Shown here in pieces: positions 46,123 through 54,182 of a DNA stretch of 64,000 nt. Made by a program: the position numbers and the translations under genes. Origin of the DNA: Pusillimonas sp. TS35 (GTDB lineage Bacteria > Pseudomonadota > Gammaproteobacteria > Burkholderiales > Burkholderiaceae_B). Every line of letters begins with the position of its first letter. The stretch's first letter is position 1. Under the pieces are notes generated by a model, which saw only the letters and a program-made list of their open reading frames with translations, made no database searches and was not told the DNA's origin. The stretch is taken from contig NZ_WWER01000002.1 of the NCBI RefSeq assembly GCF_009857885.1, forward strand, positions 248,001 to 312,000. Direction: 5' to 3'.

Positions 46123-46627
46123 GCATCCGGTGTCCGAAACGCAGGCACAGCGTCCCGCATTGCAGCCGTCGGCGGCGCACGCCACATCGCAACCGTCGGA
46201 TGAGCGCCCGACAGCGGAAGAGCGGGATGCGCCCACGGCGTCAGCGCCACTGGCCGAGCTGGTGGCCGACATCGCCCGGCTCAAAGCCAACGCGGCACCG
46301 CCGGACGGCATCCTGGCAGCCATGCGCGCCGCCTACCCAGAAGTACACGACATGGAGTACTTCCGCGCCACGTGGACGCGCCTGAACGGGCGCCGTCAGC
46401 TGCGGCAAGCGCTGGCCAACGCCCCCGAGAACGCCGGCCCGCTCAACTCCAGCAGCGTCGTGCATCGCGCCATGGTGTTGATGCGCGAACTATCGCCGGG
46501 GTATCTGCAACACTTTCTTGCACACCTCGACGCGTTATCATGGATGGAGCAGCTCGCCCACAGCGTCGAAGCCGCCCGCAACGCCGCCCGCGCCGGAGGG
46601 GGCCGCAAAAGCGGGCGCGGCAAGTAG
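46115..46627 (+). CDS. DUF2894-family protein, last gene of motor-like operon
   Basis: A 170-residue soluble protein of the DUF2894 family from ATG 46115, overlapping the OmpA-like gene by 8 bp (ATGAATAG). The first 55 residues are a low-complexity tail. The folded part starts near LAELVADIARLKANAAPPDG and includes EVHDMEYFRATWTRLNGRRQ and SSSVVHRAMVLMRELSPGYL. It ends in a basic tail, GGGRKSGRGK. No catalytic motif is seen. Its fixed genomic partnership with DUF802 suggests a cytoplasmic component working with the coiled-coil tail (inference). Confidence 0.87.
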   Translation: MNRHPVSETQAQRPALQPSAAHATSQPSDERPTAEERDAPTASAPLAELVADIARLKANAAPPDGILAAMRAAYPEVHDMEYFRATWTRLNGRRQLRQALANAPENAGPLNSSSVVHRAMVLMRELSPGYLQHFLAHLDALSWMEQLAHSVEAARNAARAGGGRKSGRGK

Positions 46628-46818
46628 CGCAAGGCGCTTGCTGTCGCACGGGCATTCGGCTTACGCAGCCCAGGCCCAGCCATACGAGCGACGCATCCGG
46701 CACAGCCTGATACCCGCCCGCGCATACGCGCATCGACAGCTTCGCCTTGCAGGCGCGCCCCTGGCTTCTGCGCACGCTGCTGCCCGCTTTCCCCTCTGAC
46801 GCAGATGGAGACCCCTGC

Positions 46819-47376
46819 ATGAAACGCTGCAAATGGTGTTCCGACGATCCGTCTTATATCGCCTACCACGATCAAGAATGGGGCACGCCCTCACGCGACC
46901 CAGGCTATCTGTTCGAGATGCTGCTGCTCGAAGGTTTCCAGGCTGGTCTGTCGTGGATTACCGTGCTGCGTAAACGGCCGCGTTACCGCGAGGTACTGTT
47001 CGGCTTCGACCCCCACGCCATCGCAGCCATGGACGACGATTACATCCACAATACCCTGATGCAGGATCCCGGCATCATCCGCAATCGCCTCAAGCTGAAC
47101 GCCGCCCGGCAGAATGCTCAAGCCTGGCTACGCCAGGATGATCCGGTCAGCCTGATGTGGTCCTTCACCGGCGGCCGTCCACTGGTGCATCACTACACCC
47201 GCCACGAGGACATCCCGCTGATCACGCCCGAAGCCCAGGCCATGAGCCGCACGCTCAAGAAGACCGGGTTTACCTTTGTGGGCCCGACGATCTGCCAATC
47301 GTATCTGCAATCCTTCGGCGCCATCATGGATCACACCACTGACTGCTTCCGGCACGCGCAGCTGACGCGGGCTTGA
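46819..47376 (+). CDS. tag: DNA-3-methyladenine glycosylase I
   Basis: A 185-residue base-excision repair glycosylase that removes 3-methyladenine from alkylated DNA. Start 46819 gives MKRCKWC with Cys4 and His17. With His172 and Cys176 near the end (DHTTDCFRH) these are the family zinc ligands. The catalytic region LLLEGFQAGLSWITVLRKR has the expected Glu. A GGAGA Shine-Dalgarno is at 46807-46811. It is a single gene with no co-transcribed repair partner. Confidence 0.96.
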   Translation: MKRCKWCSDDPSYIAYHDQEWGTPSRDPGYLFEMLLLEGFQAGLSWITVLRKRPRYREVLFGFDPHAIAAMDDDYIHNTLMQDPGIIRNRLKLNAARQNAQAWLRQDDPVSLMWSFTGGRPLVHHYTRHEDIPLITPEAQAMSRTLKKTGFTFVGPTICQSYLQSFGAIMDHTTDCFRHAQLTRA

Positions 47377-47425
47377 ACACCCGCCGCACGCAGGCCACAT
47401 GGCAGCGATTTACCGGAGCATCGCC

Positions 47426-48283
47426 ATGCACGCCCTACCCCCGCACGATGTAGACGTGGACGCCTATTTCAGGCGCATCGGCTATACCGGCACGCCTGCA
47501 CCCTCGCTTGCCACGCTGCGCACGCTGCACGCCCTTCATGCCGAAACCATTCCCTTTGAAAACCTGGATCCGCTGCTCGGGCGCGTGGTACGGCTCGATC
47601 TGGCATCCATCGAGGCAAAGCTGGTGGCCGGCAGCCGCGGCGGCTACTGCTATGAGCACAATCTGCTGTTCGCACATGTCCTCGAACGCCTTGGCTTCGC
47701 GCCGCGGCGCCTGGCCGCCCGGGTGCTGTGGAACCAACCCGAACACGCGGTCACACCGCGCTCTCACATGCTGCTGCTGGTGCCTGTGGACGGCAAGGAC
47801 TACATCGTCGACACGGGCTTTGGCGGCAATACGCTCACCGGCCCCATCCTGCTGCGCGATACTGCCCGCCAGGAAACGCCCCACGGCGCATTCCGTGTGC
47901 TGCCGCGCGACGACGAAGACTTTCTGCTCGAGGCTTTTGTGCAGCAGGAATGGCGGAGGCTCTACGCATTTGATCTGGCGCGGCAACTGCCGATCGACTA
48001 CGAAGCGATGAGCTACTACCTTTGCATGCACCCTTTGTCGCACTTCCGTCATGCACTGTACGCAGCGTTGGCGGGGTCCAACGGCCGCCTGTCGCTGCTG
48101 AACGACCGCCTGACACTGGTGCACCCCGACGGCACCGTACAGCGCGAGGTCATCCGCGACCCCTCGCAAGCGCTGCGTGTGCTGGAAACACGCTTTGGCA
48201 TACAAGTGCCCGATGCCGCGGAATTCCATGCCGCCTGGCCGCACCTTCGCACCCCTAAACAGCCCGACAGCGGCACACGTTGA
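47426..48283 (+). CDS. nat: Arylamine N-acetyltransferase
   Basis: A 285-residue NAT-family acetyl-CoA-dependent transferase for arylamines and hydrazines. The catalytic triad is visible: Cys in SRGGYCYEHNLLF (about residue 74), His in TPRSHMLLLV (about 114) and Asp in YIVDTGFGGN (about 129). IPFENLDPLLGR near residue 45 is also typical. ATG 47426 is preferred because GGAG lies 8 bases upstream; an in-frame ATG at 47399 has none. The gene stands alone between tag and two hsp20 genes. Confidence 0.93.
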   Translation: MHALPPHDVDVDAYFRRIGYTGTPAPSLATLRTLHALHAETIPFENLDPLLGRVVRLDLASIEAKLVAGSRGGYCYEHNLLFAHVLERLGFAPRRLAARVLWNQPEHAVTPRSHMLLLVPVDGKDYIVDTGFGGNTLTGPILLRDTARQETPHGAFRVLPRDDEDFLLEAFVQQEWRRLYAFDLARQLPIDYEAMSYYLCMHPLSHFRHALYAALAGSNGRLSLLNDRLTLVHPDGTVQREVIRDPSQALRVLETRFGIQVPDAAEFHAAWPHLRTPKQPDSGTR

Positions 48284-48360
48284 CGCATACCCTCACGGCC
48301 AGTTCTTGGTTTGGTGTGGTTTGGCCATGGCTTTATCATGACCTGGATCGCGGCATAAAA

Positions 48361-48389
48361 ATTGCTGGCATGGCTTGATGCGCAGCAAT
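48361..48389. other. Hairpin in the leader of the small heat-shock genes
   Basis: ATTGCTG (48361-48367) and CAGCAAT (48383-48389) form a perfect 7-bp stem, extended inside by GCAT/ATGC with a single bulged G. It lies 101 bp upstream of the first hsp20 gene, so it could belong to a temperature-sensing leader, but the Shine-Dalgarno (AGGAGG, 48481-48486) is not obviously paired with it. On the minus strand it is followed by TTTTTAT like a terminator, although no minus-strand gene lies to its right nearby. The role is unresolved. Confidence 0.4.
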
Positions 48390-48490
48390 CATTCGCAGCG
48401 CTGTGCGGCTACACCACGAAGCAGTATCACCCAGCCACACCATATTGTGGCGCCACACCGAGACGCCACGCTTCACACAAAGGAGGCGCC

Positions 48491-48931
48491 ATGGCCTACC
48501 GTTCTACCTTTCCGCGCAATATTTTTGCAGAGCTGGACCGTTTCCAGCGCGACATGCAACAGGCCCTGGGCATCGCGCCCGCTATCCGCGGCTCGGCATG
48601 GGGCGGTTTCCCGGCCATGAACATGGGCCACACACCCGAGGCTGTGCTGGTGTACCTGTTTCTCCCCGGCATGGCCCCCGAGAGCATCGTCGCAGAGGTT
48701 GATAAAGGCGTACTCACGATACACGGCGAACGCAGCGTGGAGCGCCCCGCCGAAGCACCGCACCAAACGCTGCATATCGACGAACGATTTTCCGGCCATT
48801 TCCGCCGCGCCATCATCCTGCCGGACGACGTGGACGACGACAATATCCAGGCCAACTACCGGGACGGCATCCTGTACATCCGTCTGCAGCGGCGCGAAAC
48901 CGCCCGCAGCCGCCGTCTCGACATCCAGTAA
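48491..48931 (+). CDS. Small heat-shock protein (Hsp20/IbpA family), first copy
   Basis: A 146-residue alpha-crystallin-domain chaperone. The core runs from about residue 42 (NMGHTPEAVLVYLFLPGMAP) through VDKGVLTIHGERSVERP to FRRAIILPDDVDDDNIQANY and RDGILYIRLQRRE. ATG 48491 is preceded by AGGAGG. It binds unfolding proteins as an oligomer. It lies 10 bp before a second, divergent hsp20 gene, which is a common paired arrangement for hetero-oligomers. Confidence 0.93.
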   Translation: MAYRSTFPRNIFAELDRFQRDMQQALGIAPAIRGSAWGGFPAMNMGHTPEAVLVYLFLPGMAPESIVAEVDKGVLTIHGERSVERPAEAPHQTLHIDERFSGHFRRAIILPDDVDDDNIQANYRDGILYIRLQRRETARSRRLDIQ

Positions 48932-48941
48932 GGAGGACGCC

Positions 48942-49346
48942 ATGGTCACGCTTTCAGCCGACTACCCCAGCGGTGAAGACCGCGCTGCCGAACTGTCCGC
49001 CTCGCCGCCCACGACCGACCCCATGGCGCCCGCGGTAGACGTATACGAAGATGACGACGGCCTGACGCTGTGGGCCGACATGCCGGGTGTGCCCAAGGAT
49101 CAAGTCTCGGTCAACATCAAGGAAAACACCCTCACCATTGAGGGATCCATTTCCCTGGATCTGCCCGCGGGACTCACCGCGATCCACGCAGAGATCACCA
49201 GCCCGCGCTACCAACGCATGTTCACGCTCTCGCGCGAACTCGATGCCGACAAAGTCCAGGCATCGTTCGTGGCGGGGGTGTTGCGCCTGCGTATCCCCAA
49301 GCTCATGCAAGAGCGCTCCCGGCGCATCGATGTGCGGGTGAACTAA
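48942..49346 (+). CDS. Small heat-shock protein (Hsp20 family), second copy
   Basis: A 134-residue alpha-crystallin-domain protein with VYEDDDGLTLWADMPGVPKD (about residues 30-49), VNIKENTLTIEGSISLDL and FVAGVLRLRIPKLMQERSRR at the end. An AGGAGG Shine-Dalgarno overlaps the stop codon of the first copy. It is more acidic at the N terminus than its partner. The 228-bp gap after it shows no gene and leads to selD. Confidence 0.93.
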   Translation: MVTLSADYPSGEDRAAELSASPPTTDPMAPAVDVYEDDDGLTLWADMPGVPKDQVSVNIKENTLTIEGSISLDLPAGLTAIHAEITSPRYQRMFTLSRELDADKVQASFVAGVLRLRIPKLMQERSRRIDVRVN

Positions 49347-49574
49347 GTTGACGAGAAGAAGCCTTGAGGGCTGAATGCAGGCTGCACAACCATAGGGCAC
49401 AGGACAGCGGACGATGGACGGATAACGAAAGCCGCAGGAGAACACGCCGGGGATAGGTCAAGGCCGAACGGATAACGGATGCCGCCTCAGTGCGCCGGCC
49501 CGCACGAGCCAGCGCTGCCGGAGGGATACAATCTATAGCCAACATTTCCCAGTTTTTCGTCGGAGCCCACCGCC

Positions 49575-50609
49575 ATGACCGAACCCATCCGCCTTACTCA
49601 GTACAGCCACGGGGCGGGTTGCGGCTGCAAGATCTCACCCAAGGTGCTCGACGTCATCCTGGCCGGAAGCGGCTCACAGACGTCGGACGCCAATCTCTGG
49701 GTCGGCAATACCTCGCGCGACGACGCGGCTGTCTATGGCATCGACGCGCAGCGCGGCATTGTGTCCACCACAGATTTCTTCATGCCCATCGTCGACGACC
49801 CGTTCGACTTCGGCCGCATCGCCGCCACCAACGCCATCAGCGACATCTACGCCATGGGCGGGCGCCCCATCATGGCTATCTCAATCCTGGGCTGGCCCGT
49901 CAACGTGCTCCCGCCCGACGTCGCACGTGAAGTCGTGCGCGGCGGCCGCGCCGCCTGCGACGCGGCGGGTATCGTGCTCGCCGGCGGCCACTCCATCGAT
50001 GCACCTGAGCCCATCTTCGGGCTGGCCGTCACCGGCACGGTCGACAAGGCCCACATGAAGCGCAACGACACAGCAACCGAAGGCTGTGCACTGTTCCTCA
50101 CCAAGCCACTTGGCGTGGGCATCCTTACCACCGCTGAAAAAAAAGGAAAGCTGCGCCCGCAAGACGTCAACGTTGCTCGCGACTGGATGTGCACCCCCAA
50201 TACCGCCGGCGCGCGCTTCGGTCTGCTGCCGCAAGTCAAAGCCATGACAGACGTCACCGGCTTCGGCCTGCTGGGCCACCTGCTCGAAATGGCCAACGGC
50301 AGCGGCCTGAGCGCCCGCATCCACTACGACGCCGTGCCGCGCATCGACAGCGTCGCCCACTACCTGGCCGAAGGCTGTATCCCGGGTGGCACACTGCGCA
50401 ACTTCGACAGCTACGGCCAGGGCGTCGCGCCGCTGCCCGAAGCGCAGCGCCATCTGTTGTGCGACCCGCAGACCAGCGGCGGCCTGCTGGTTGCCGTAGC
50501 AGCCGACGGCGTGGACGAGTTTCTTGATGTCGCCGCCGCCGAAGGCCTTGCCCTGGCGCCCATCGGCCACTTCGAAGCGCGCGGCGAGCATGGCGTAATT
50601 ATTCAATGA
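49575..50609 (+). CDS. selD: Selenide, water dikinase
   Basis: A 344-residue enzyme that makes selenophosphate from selenide and ATP. The N-terminal active-site loop [15 protein letters not shown] (about residues 11-25) has Cys at the position that is Sec in some homologues, followed by the conserved Lys. Further family blocks are [34 protein letters not shown] and [13 protein letters not shown]. It overlaps selU by 4 bp, so selenophosphate here is dedicated at least to tRNA modification; no selA or selB gene is in the window. Confidence 0.97.
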   Translation: MTEPIRLTQYSHGAGCGCKISPKVLDVILAGSGSQTSDANLWVGNTSRDDAAVYGIDAQRGIVSTTDFFMPIVDDPFDFGRIAATNAISDIYAMGGRPIMAISILGWPVNVLPPDVAREVVRGGRAACDAAGIVLAGGHSIDAPEPIFGLAVTGTVDKAHMKRNDTATEGCALFLTKPLGVGILTTAEKKGKLRPQDVNVARDWMCTPNTAGARFGLLPQVKAMTDVTGFGLLGHLLEMANGSGLSARIHYDAVPRIDSVAHYLAEGCIPGGTLRNFDSYGQGVAPLPEAQRHLLCDPQTSGGLLVAVAADGVDEFLDVAAAEGLALAPIGHFEARGEHGVIIQ

Positions 50610-51730
50610 TGATTCAAGACACCCGCGCGGACACGTACGAAGAGACTCGCGACTACCAAGCGCTGTTTGTCAACGACATCCCGCTGCTTGATGTCCGTGC
50701 ACCGGTCGAGTTCATAAAAGGCGCATTCCCTTGCGCCACCAACATGCCGCTCATGAACGACGAAGAGCGGCAAGCCGTGGGCATCCGCTACAAACGGCAA
50801 GGCCAAGAAGCCGCCATCGAACTCGGGTACCAGCTCGTGTCAGGCCCACTGCGCGAAGCCCGCATCCAGGCCTGGGCAAACTTCGCGCGCCAGCATCCAC
50901 ACGGTTATCTGTACTGCTTTCGCGGCGGGCTGCGCTCGCGCATCACCCAACAGTGGCTGAACGAAGCTGGCATCACCTACCCCCGCGTGGCCGGCGGCTA
51001 CAAGGCCATGCGCAATTACCTGATCAACGAGCTAGATCGTGCCGTAGCCGAATGCGACCTTACCCTGCTGGGCGGCCTGACGGGCACCGGCAAAACAGAA
51101 CTGCTGGTACAGCTGCCGCACGCCATAGACCTCGAAGGCCATGCGCATCACCGCGGCTCCAGCTTCGGCAAGCATGCCACCCCGCAACCGGCGCAGATCG
51201 ACTTCGAGAACCGCATCGCCATCGACCTGATCAAGAAGCGCGCCCGAGGCATGCGGCAGTTCATCCTCGAAGAAGAGGGCCGCATGGTGGGCAGCTGCTG
51301 CCTGCCCGAGCCACTACGGCTGGCCATGCAGCAACATAGCATCGTCTGGCTGGAAGACAGCCTGGACAACCGCGTGCAGCGCATTCTCAAAGACTACGTC
51401 ATTGACCTGGCAGCCGAATTCACCGCCCTGCACGGCCCCGATGCCGGCCTGGCAGCCTTTGCCGCCCAACTGCGCCAAAGCCTGGCCAACATTACCCGCC
51501 GCCTGGGCGCGCAGCGCTATGCCGAACTCGCCGCGCTGATGGACGAAGCCTTGGTTGTGCAACTGCGCACAGGCGACGTGGCACTGCACACGCAATGGAT
51601 ACACCACCTGCTGAACGACTACTACGACCCCATGTACGCATATCAACGCGACAGCAAGGGCGAACGCATCGTCTTTCGCGGCGACCGCGACGCCGTGATG
51701 GCGTATTTACTGGAGCGACAGGGGCGCTGA
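50606..51730 (+). CDS. selU: tRNA 2-selenouridine synthase
   Basis: A 374-residue enzyme (MnmH/YbbB) that replaces sulfur by selenium at the wobble 2-thiouridine of Glu, Gln and Lys tRNAs. An N-terminal rhodanese domain contains [20 protein letters not shown] and the active Cys in [15 protein letters not shown]-loop domain follows with [17 protein letters not shown] (about residues 153-169) and the [18 protein letters not shown] block. Coupled to selD by an ATGA overlap. Confidence 0.96.
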   Translation: MMIQDTRADTYEETRDYQALFVNDIPLLDVRAPVEFIKGAFPCATNMPLMNDEERQAVGIRYKRQGQEAAIELGYQLVSGPLREARIQAWANFARQHPHGYLYCFRGGLRSRITQQWLNEAGITYPRVAGGYKAMRNYLINELDRAVAECDLTLLGGLTGTGKTELLVQLPHAIDLEGHAHHRGSSFGKHATPQPAQIDFENRIAIDLIKKRARGMRQFILEEEGRMVGSCCLPEPLRLAMQQHSIVWLEDSLDNRVQRILKDYVIDLAAEFTALHGPDAGLAAFAAQLRQSLANITRRLGAQRYAELAALMDEALVVQLRTGDVALHTQWIHHLLNDYYDPMYAYQRDSKGERIVFRGDRDAVMAYLLERQGR

Positions 51731-51731
51731 C

Positions 51732-51929
51732 GCCTTTGTACACTTCGAAGTGCTGCACGCAGGTACGTCAACCAACCGCAGCCGCTTCGATCGCAGCGAT
51801 GGCCACGTCACCCTTGATCGCGAAAATAAAAAGGGCACTGTCGACATCGTCGTGCACCCAGCGCCAGATGTCGAGCGCATCTGGCGCCTTCACGCGATGT
51901 ACATTGGCAGCAAAACCCTACTCACGTGA
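51732..51929 (+). pseudogene. Remnant of a YceI-family protein
   Basis: Between selU and the EamA gene an open stretch of 65 codons without a proper start encodes VHFEVLHAGTSTNRSRFDRS and then DGHVTLDRENKKGTVDIVVH. This is the recognisable core of a YceI lipocalin-like domain (HxGxSxxRxxFD...GxVxLD). The following residues (DVERIWRLHAMYIGSKTLLT) do not continue the family, and the beginning is missing, so only about 45 family residues remain. It looks like a decayed internal fragment. Confidence 0.6.
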
Positions 51930-51937
51930 TCACCCCC

Positions 51938-52984
51938 ATGAACGCACTCACAAACCGTGGCGTCGCAGCGGCTCTCAGCGCCGCCGTGCTCTTTGGCGCG
52001 GGTACGCCGGCTGTAAAGATGTTGCTGGCCCATGCAAGCCCTTGGTTGATGGCGGGCATTGTGTACTTGGGTTCCGGCCTGGGGTTATGGGTCTACCGGC
52101 TGCTCCGCGCCGCGCCTGCAGTGCGGCTTGAACGCCGCGAAACAGGCTGGCTTGCCGCTGCCGTCATTGCTGGCGGCATGCTGGGGCCACTGCTGCTGAT
52201 GAGCGGCCTGTCGGCGATGGCCGCATCCGATGCCTCATTGCTCCTGAACGCCGAAGGCGTCTTCACGGCGGTGCTTGCCTGGTTTGTGTTCAAAGAGAAC
52301 GTCGACGGCCGCATCGCCCTGGGGATGCTTGCCATCGTTGCGGGCGCCATCGTGCTGAGCTGGCCCGCACAGCAAGCAGGGCTGACAGGCCTATGGCCAG
52401 CCCTTGCCGTCCTGGGCGCCTGCCTGTGTTGGGCCATCGACAACAACCTGACCCGCAAAGTGTCTGTTGCCGATGCGTCCTTCATCGCAATGGTAAAAGG
52501 CCTGGCCGCCGGCGCCACCAACCTGGTGCTCGCCCTGGCCACCGGCGCTGCATTGCCGTCAGTGGGCATCATCACCCTCGGCGCTATCATCGGTTTTCTT
52601 AGTTACGGAACAAGCCTCGTCCTGTTCGTCATCGCCTTGCGGCACCTGGGCACCGCACGCACCGGAGCCTACTTCTCGATAGCCCCCTTCGCCGGCACCC
52701 TGCTCGCCATCGTCCTGCTGGGCGAGCCAGCGTCACCCAGGCTGCTGATAGCAGGCCTCTTGATGGCAATCGGCGTGTGGCTGCATCTCACCGAAAAGCA
52801 CCACCACGCACATACTCACGATGCCCTGGAACACAGCCACGAACACGAACACGACGAACATCACCAGCACATGCATGCGGATGGCTCAACACCCGTTGGG
52901 CGGCACACGCATTGGCATCGGCACGCGCCCATCACCCACGCGCATGAGCATTACCCGGATATTCATCATCAGCATAAGCATTGA
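51938..52984 (+). CDS. EamA/DMT transporter with His-rich C-terminal tail
   Basis: A 348-residue inner-membrane protein with two EamA repeats (about ten helices), starting MNALTNRGVAAALSAAVLFG at ATG 51938; an in-frame GTG lies 12 bp upstream. The transporter ends near residue 283 (LMAIGVWLHLTEK). A soluble tail of about 65 residues follows, in which His alternates with Glu/Asp (SHEHEHDEHHQHMHADG, HEHYPDIHHQHKH). Such tails bind Ni, Co or Zn in many metal transporters, so divalent-metal efflux or metal sensing is possible; the EamA core itself gives no substrate. Confidence 0.9.
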   Translation: MNALTNRGVAAALSAAVLFGAGTPAVKMLLAHASPWLMAGIVYLGSGLGLWVYRLLRAAPAVRLERRETGWLAAAVIAGGMLGPLLLMSGLSAMAASDASLLLNAEGVFTAVLAWFVFKENVDGRIALGMLAIVAGAIVLSWPAQQAGLTGLWPALAVLGACLCWAIDNNLTRKVSVADASFIAMVKGLAAGATNLVLALATGAALPSVGIITLGAIIGFLSYGTSLVLFVIALRHLGTARTGAYFSIAPFAGTLLAIVLLGEPASPRLLIAGLLMAIGVWLHLTEKHHHAHTHDALEHSHEHEHDEHHQHMHADGSTPVGRHTHWHRHAPITHAHEHYPDIHHQHKH

Positions 52985-52997
52985 TACGGTGTAAGTC

Positions 52998-53063
52998 GTG
53001 GGCCGGCGCTCTCACGCACAGGCTCTGCGCCTATGGATGAACGGCGCCTTCGTCGGCACGTGG
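52998..53063 (+). pseudogene. 5'-terminal hipA fragment (duplicate of the downstream hipA start)
   Basis: Starting at GTG 52998 the sequence encodes MGRRSHAQALRLWMNGAFVG then TW, and then diverges. The same stretch begins the intact hipA at 62258 (MGRRSHLQVLYLWMNGAFVG then TW). By eye about 56 of 66 bases are identical, so this is an older copy and not a recent exact repeat. No hipB-like gene precedes this fragment. It is followed by 32 unassigned bases and the stop of the minus-strand GntR gene. Confidence 0.75.
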
Positions 53064-53095
53064 AGTGGCCGGGGCTCGAGGCGCGAGCGAACGCC

Positions 53096-53944
53096 TCAGG
53101 CGCGATCCGCCTTGCGCGTCAGACGGCGAGCCCGTGAAGCCACCGCACGGCGCGACATTTCCGAGTCAAGAATCAGGCGCCCATGCAGCCGACCGTGCAG
53201 GCGCTGCACGGATGCCTGCGCGTCCTGCATGTGCTCGCGCATGAGGGTGCGTACGGTCTCGGCATCGCGCGCGCGGGCGGCCGCCAGCAGCCGCCGGTGG
53301 TAGTCAACGTTGCTGGCGCCGAAATGCTGCTGTTCGTGCATCGGCATCTGGTTGTCGTAGACCGTGAGCTGACGCAGCATCTGGTTGATCATTTCGCACA
53401 TGAAGCGCAGGAAAGGATTGGGGCTGGCAGCGGCCAGAATGTCATGAAAGGTCATGTCTTCCTGGCGCTGCGAGAGCTGGTCGGCATCCGGGTCGCTCAG
53501 GGGATCGCATTCTTTGATGTTGCGCTCCAGCGCTTCGAATTGTGCCTCGGTCAAGTGCGGCACGGCGCTGGCGGCGAGTTCAGGCTCCAGCAGCTTGCGC
53601 GCCTGATAGATGTCGTCGATCGAGACTTCCTTGAAGAACAAATAGTTCTGCATGAGCTGGAACGCCCGGTCCAGCGGCACCTCGACCGCCATGCCGCCGC
53701 CGCTGGGCCCGGTGGTCACCCGGATCAGGCCCTGAACCTCCAGTGACTTCAAGGCCTCGCGCACGGTGCTCTTGCTGACGTTGAACATTTCCTGCAGCTC
53801 GGTCTCGCGTGGCAGGCGATCGCCCGGCAGCAGGTTTTTGGCCGTCATGAGGCGCTTGATTTCTTCAGCGACCAGATCGCTGCGCTTGGGCTGCGCCACG
53901 CTGCGCGCCACGGCCAGTCGTTTGCCTCGTGTGACGTTCAACAA
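53096..53944 (-). CDS. GntR-family (FCD/FadR) transcriptional regulator of the ABC/amidase operon
   Basis: A 282-residue regulator. The winged-helix domain is at about residues 20-90 (LVAEEIKRLMTAKNLLPGDR ... MFNVSKSTVREALKSLEVQG, LIRVTTGPSGGGMAV). The FCD ligand domain follows, with conserved acidic/His positions in DMTFHDILAAASPNPFLRF and SNVDYHRRLLAAARARD. It is divergent from a transporter/amidohydrolase operon across a 238-bp region that contains a perfect 28-bp palindrome at the promoter. It most likely represses that operon until the transported compound or its product binds. Confidence 0.93.
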   Translation of the reverse strand: MLNVTRGKRLAVARSVAQPKRSDLVAEEIKRLMTAKNLLPGDRLPRETELQEMFNVSKSTVREALKSLEVQGLIRVTTGPSGGGMAVEVPLDRAFQLMQNYLFFKEVSIDDIYQARKLLEPELAASAVPHLTEAQFEALERNIKECDPLSDPDADQLSQRQEDMTFHDILAAASPNPFLRFMCEMINQMLRQLTVYDNQMPMHEQQHFGASNVDYHRRLLAAARARDAETVRTLMREHMQDAQASVQRLHGRLHGRLILDSEMSRRAVASRARRLTRKADRA

Positions 53945-54031
53945 TTCTGCTCCTTGGCCTATTCACAACCTTTTCCGTCCCGTGCGCAGGCGGCGAACGG
54001 CGCCTTCGGGTTTCACCTGAGATGAATTGGC

Positions 54032-54060
54032 TTGACATGAAAATTTCAGAAATTCATTAT
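54032..54060 (+). promoter_or_regulatory. Sigma-70 promoter of the ABC/amidase operon
   Basis: TTGACA (54032-54037), a 17-bp spacer and CATTAT (54055-54060) give a consensus -35 and a 4-of-6 -10. The spacer carries AATTTC-A-GAAATT, a perfect 13-bp inverted repeat (54042-54054) that could be a second operator half. Confidence 0.7.
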
Positions 54061-54066
54061 ACCAAT

Positions 54067-54094
54067 AATCCTATTTATCATGATAAATAGGATT
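54067..54094. promoter_or_regulatory. Perfect 28-bp palindrome at the transcription start
   Basis: The arm AATCCTATTTATCA (54067-54080) is followed directly by its exact complement (54081-54094), with no mismatch. It begins 6 bp downstream of the -10 element, so it overlaps the expected transcription start and first transcribed bases. In the promoter of a divergent GntR-regulated operon this is the expected place for a repressor operator. Confidence 0.8.
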
Positions 54095-54182
54095 GTCTTC
54101 CGAGGGCTCCCGGCACAGATGGAACACCGCCGACAAGGCCCCATCCATCGACACGCCGCCTTCGGCGGCCAGGAGACATCAC

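Noticed and set aside
42261-46627. A complete Zorya anti-phage system
   Set aside because: The ZorA/ZorB-like pair is present, but no ZorC, helicase/nuclease ZorD or HNH ZorE gene is nearby; only DUF3348 and DUF2894 flank it, so a defence role is not claimed.
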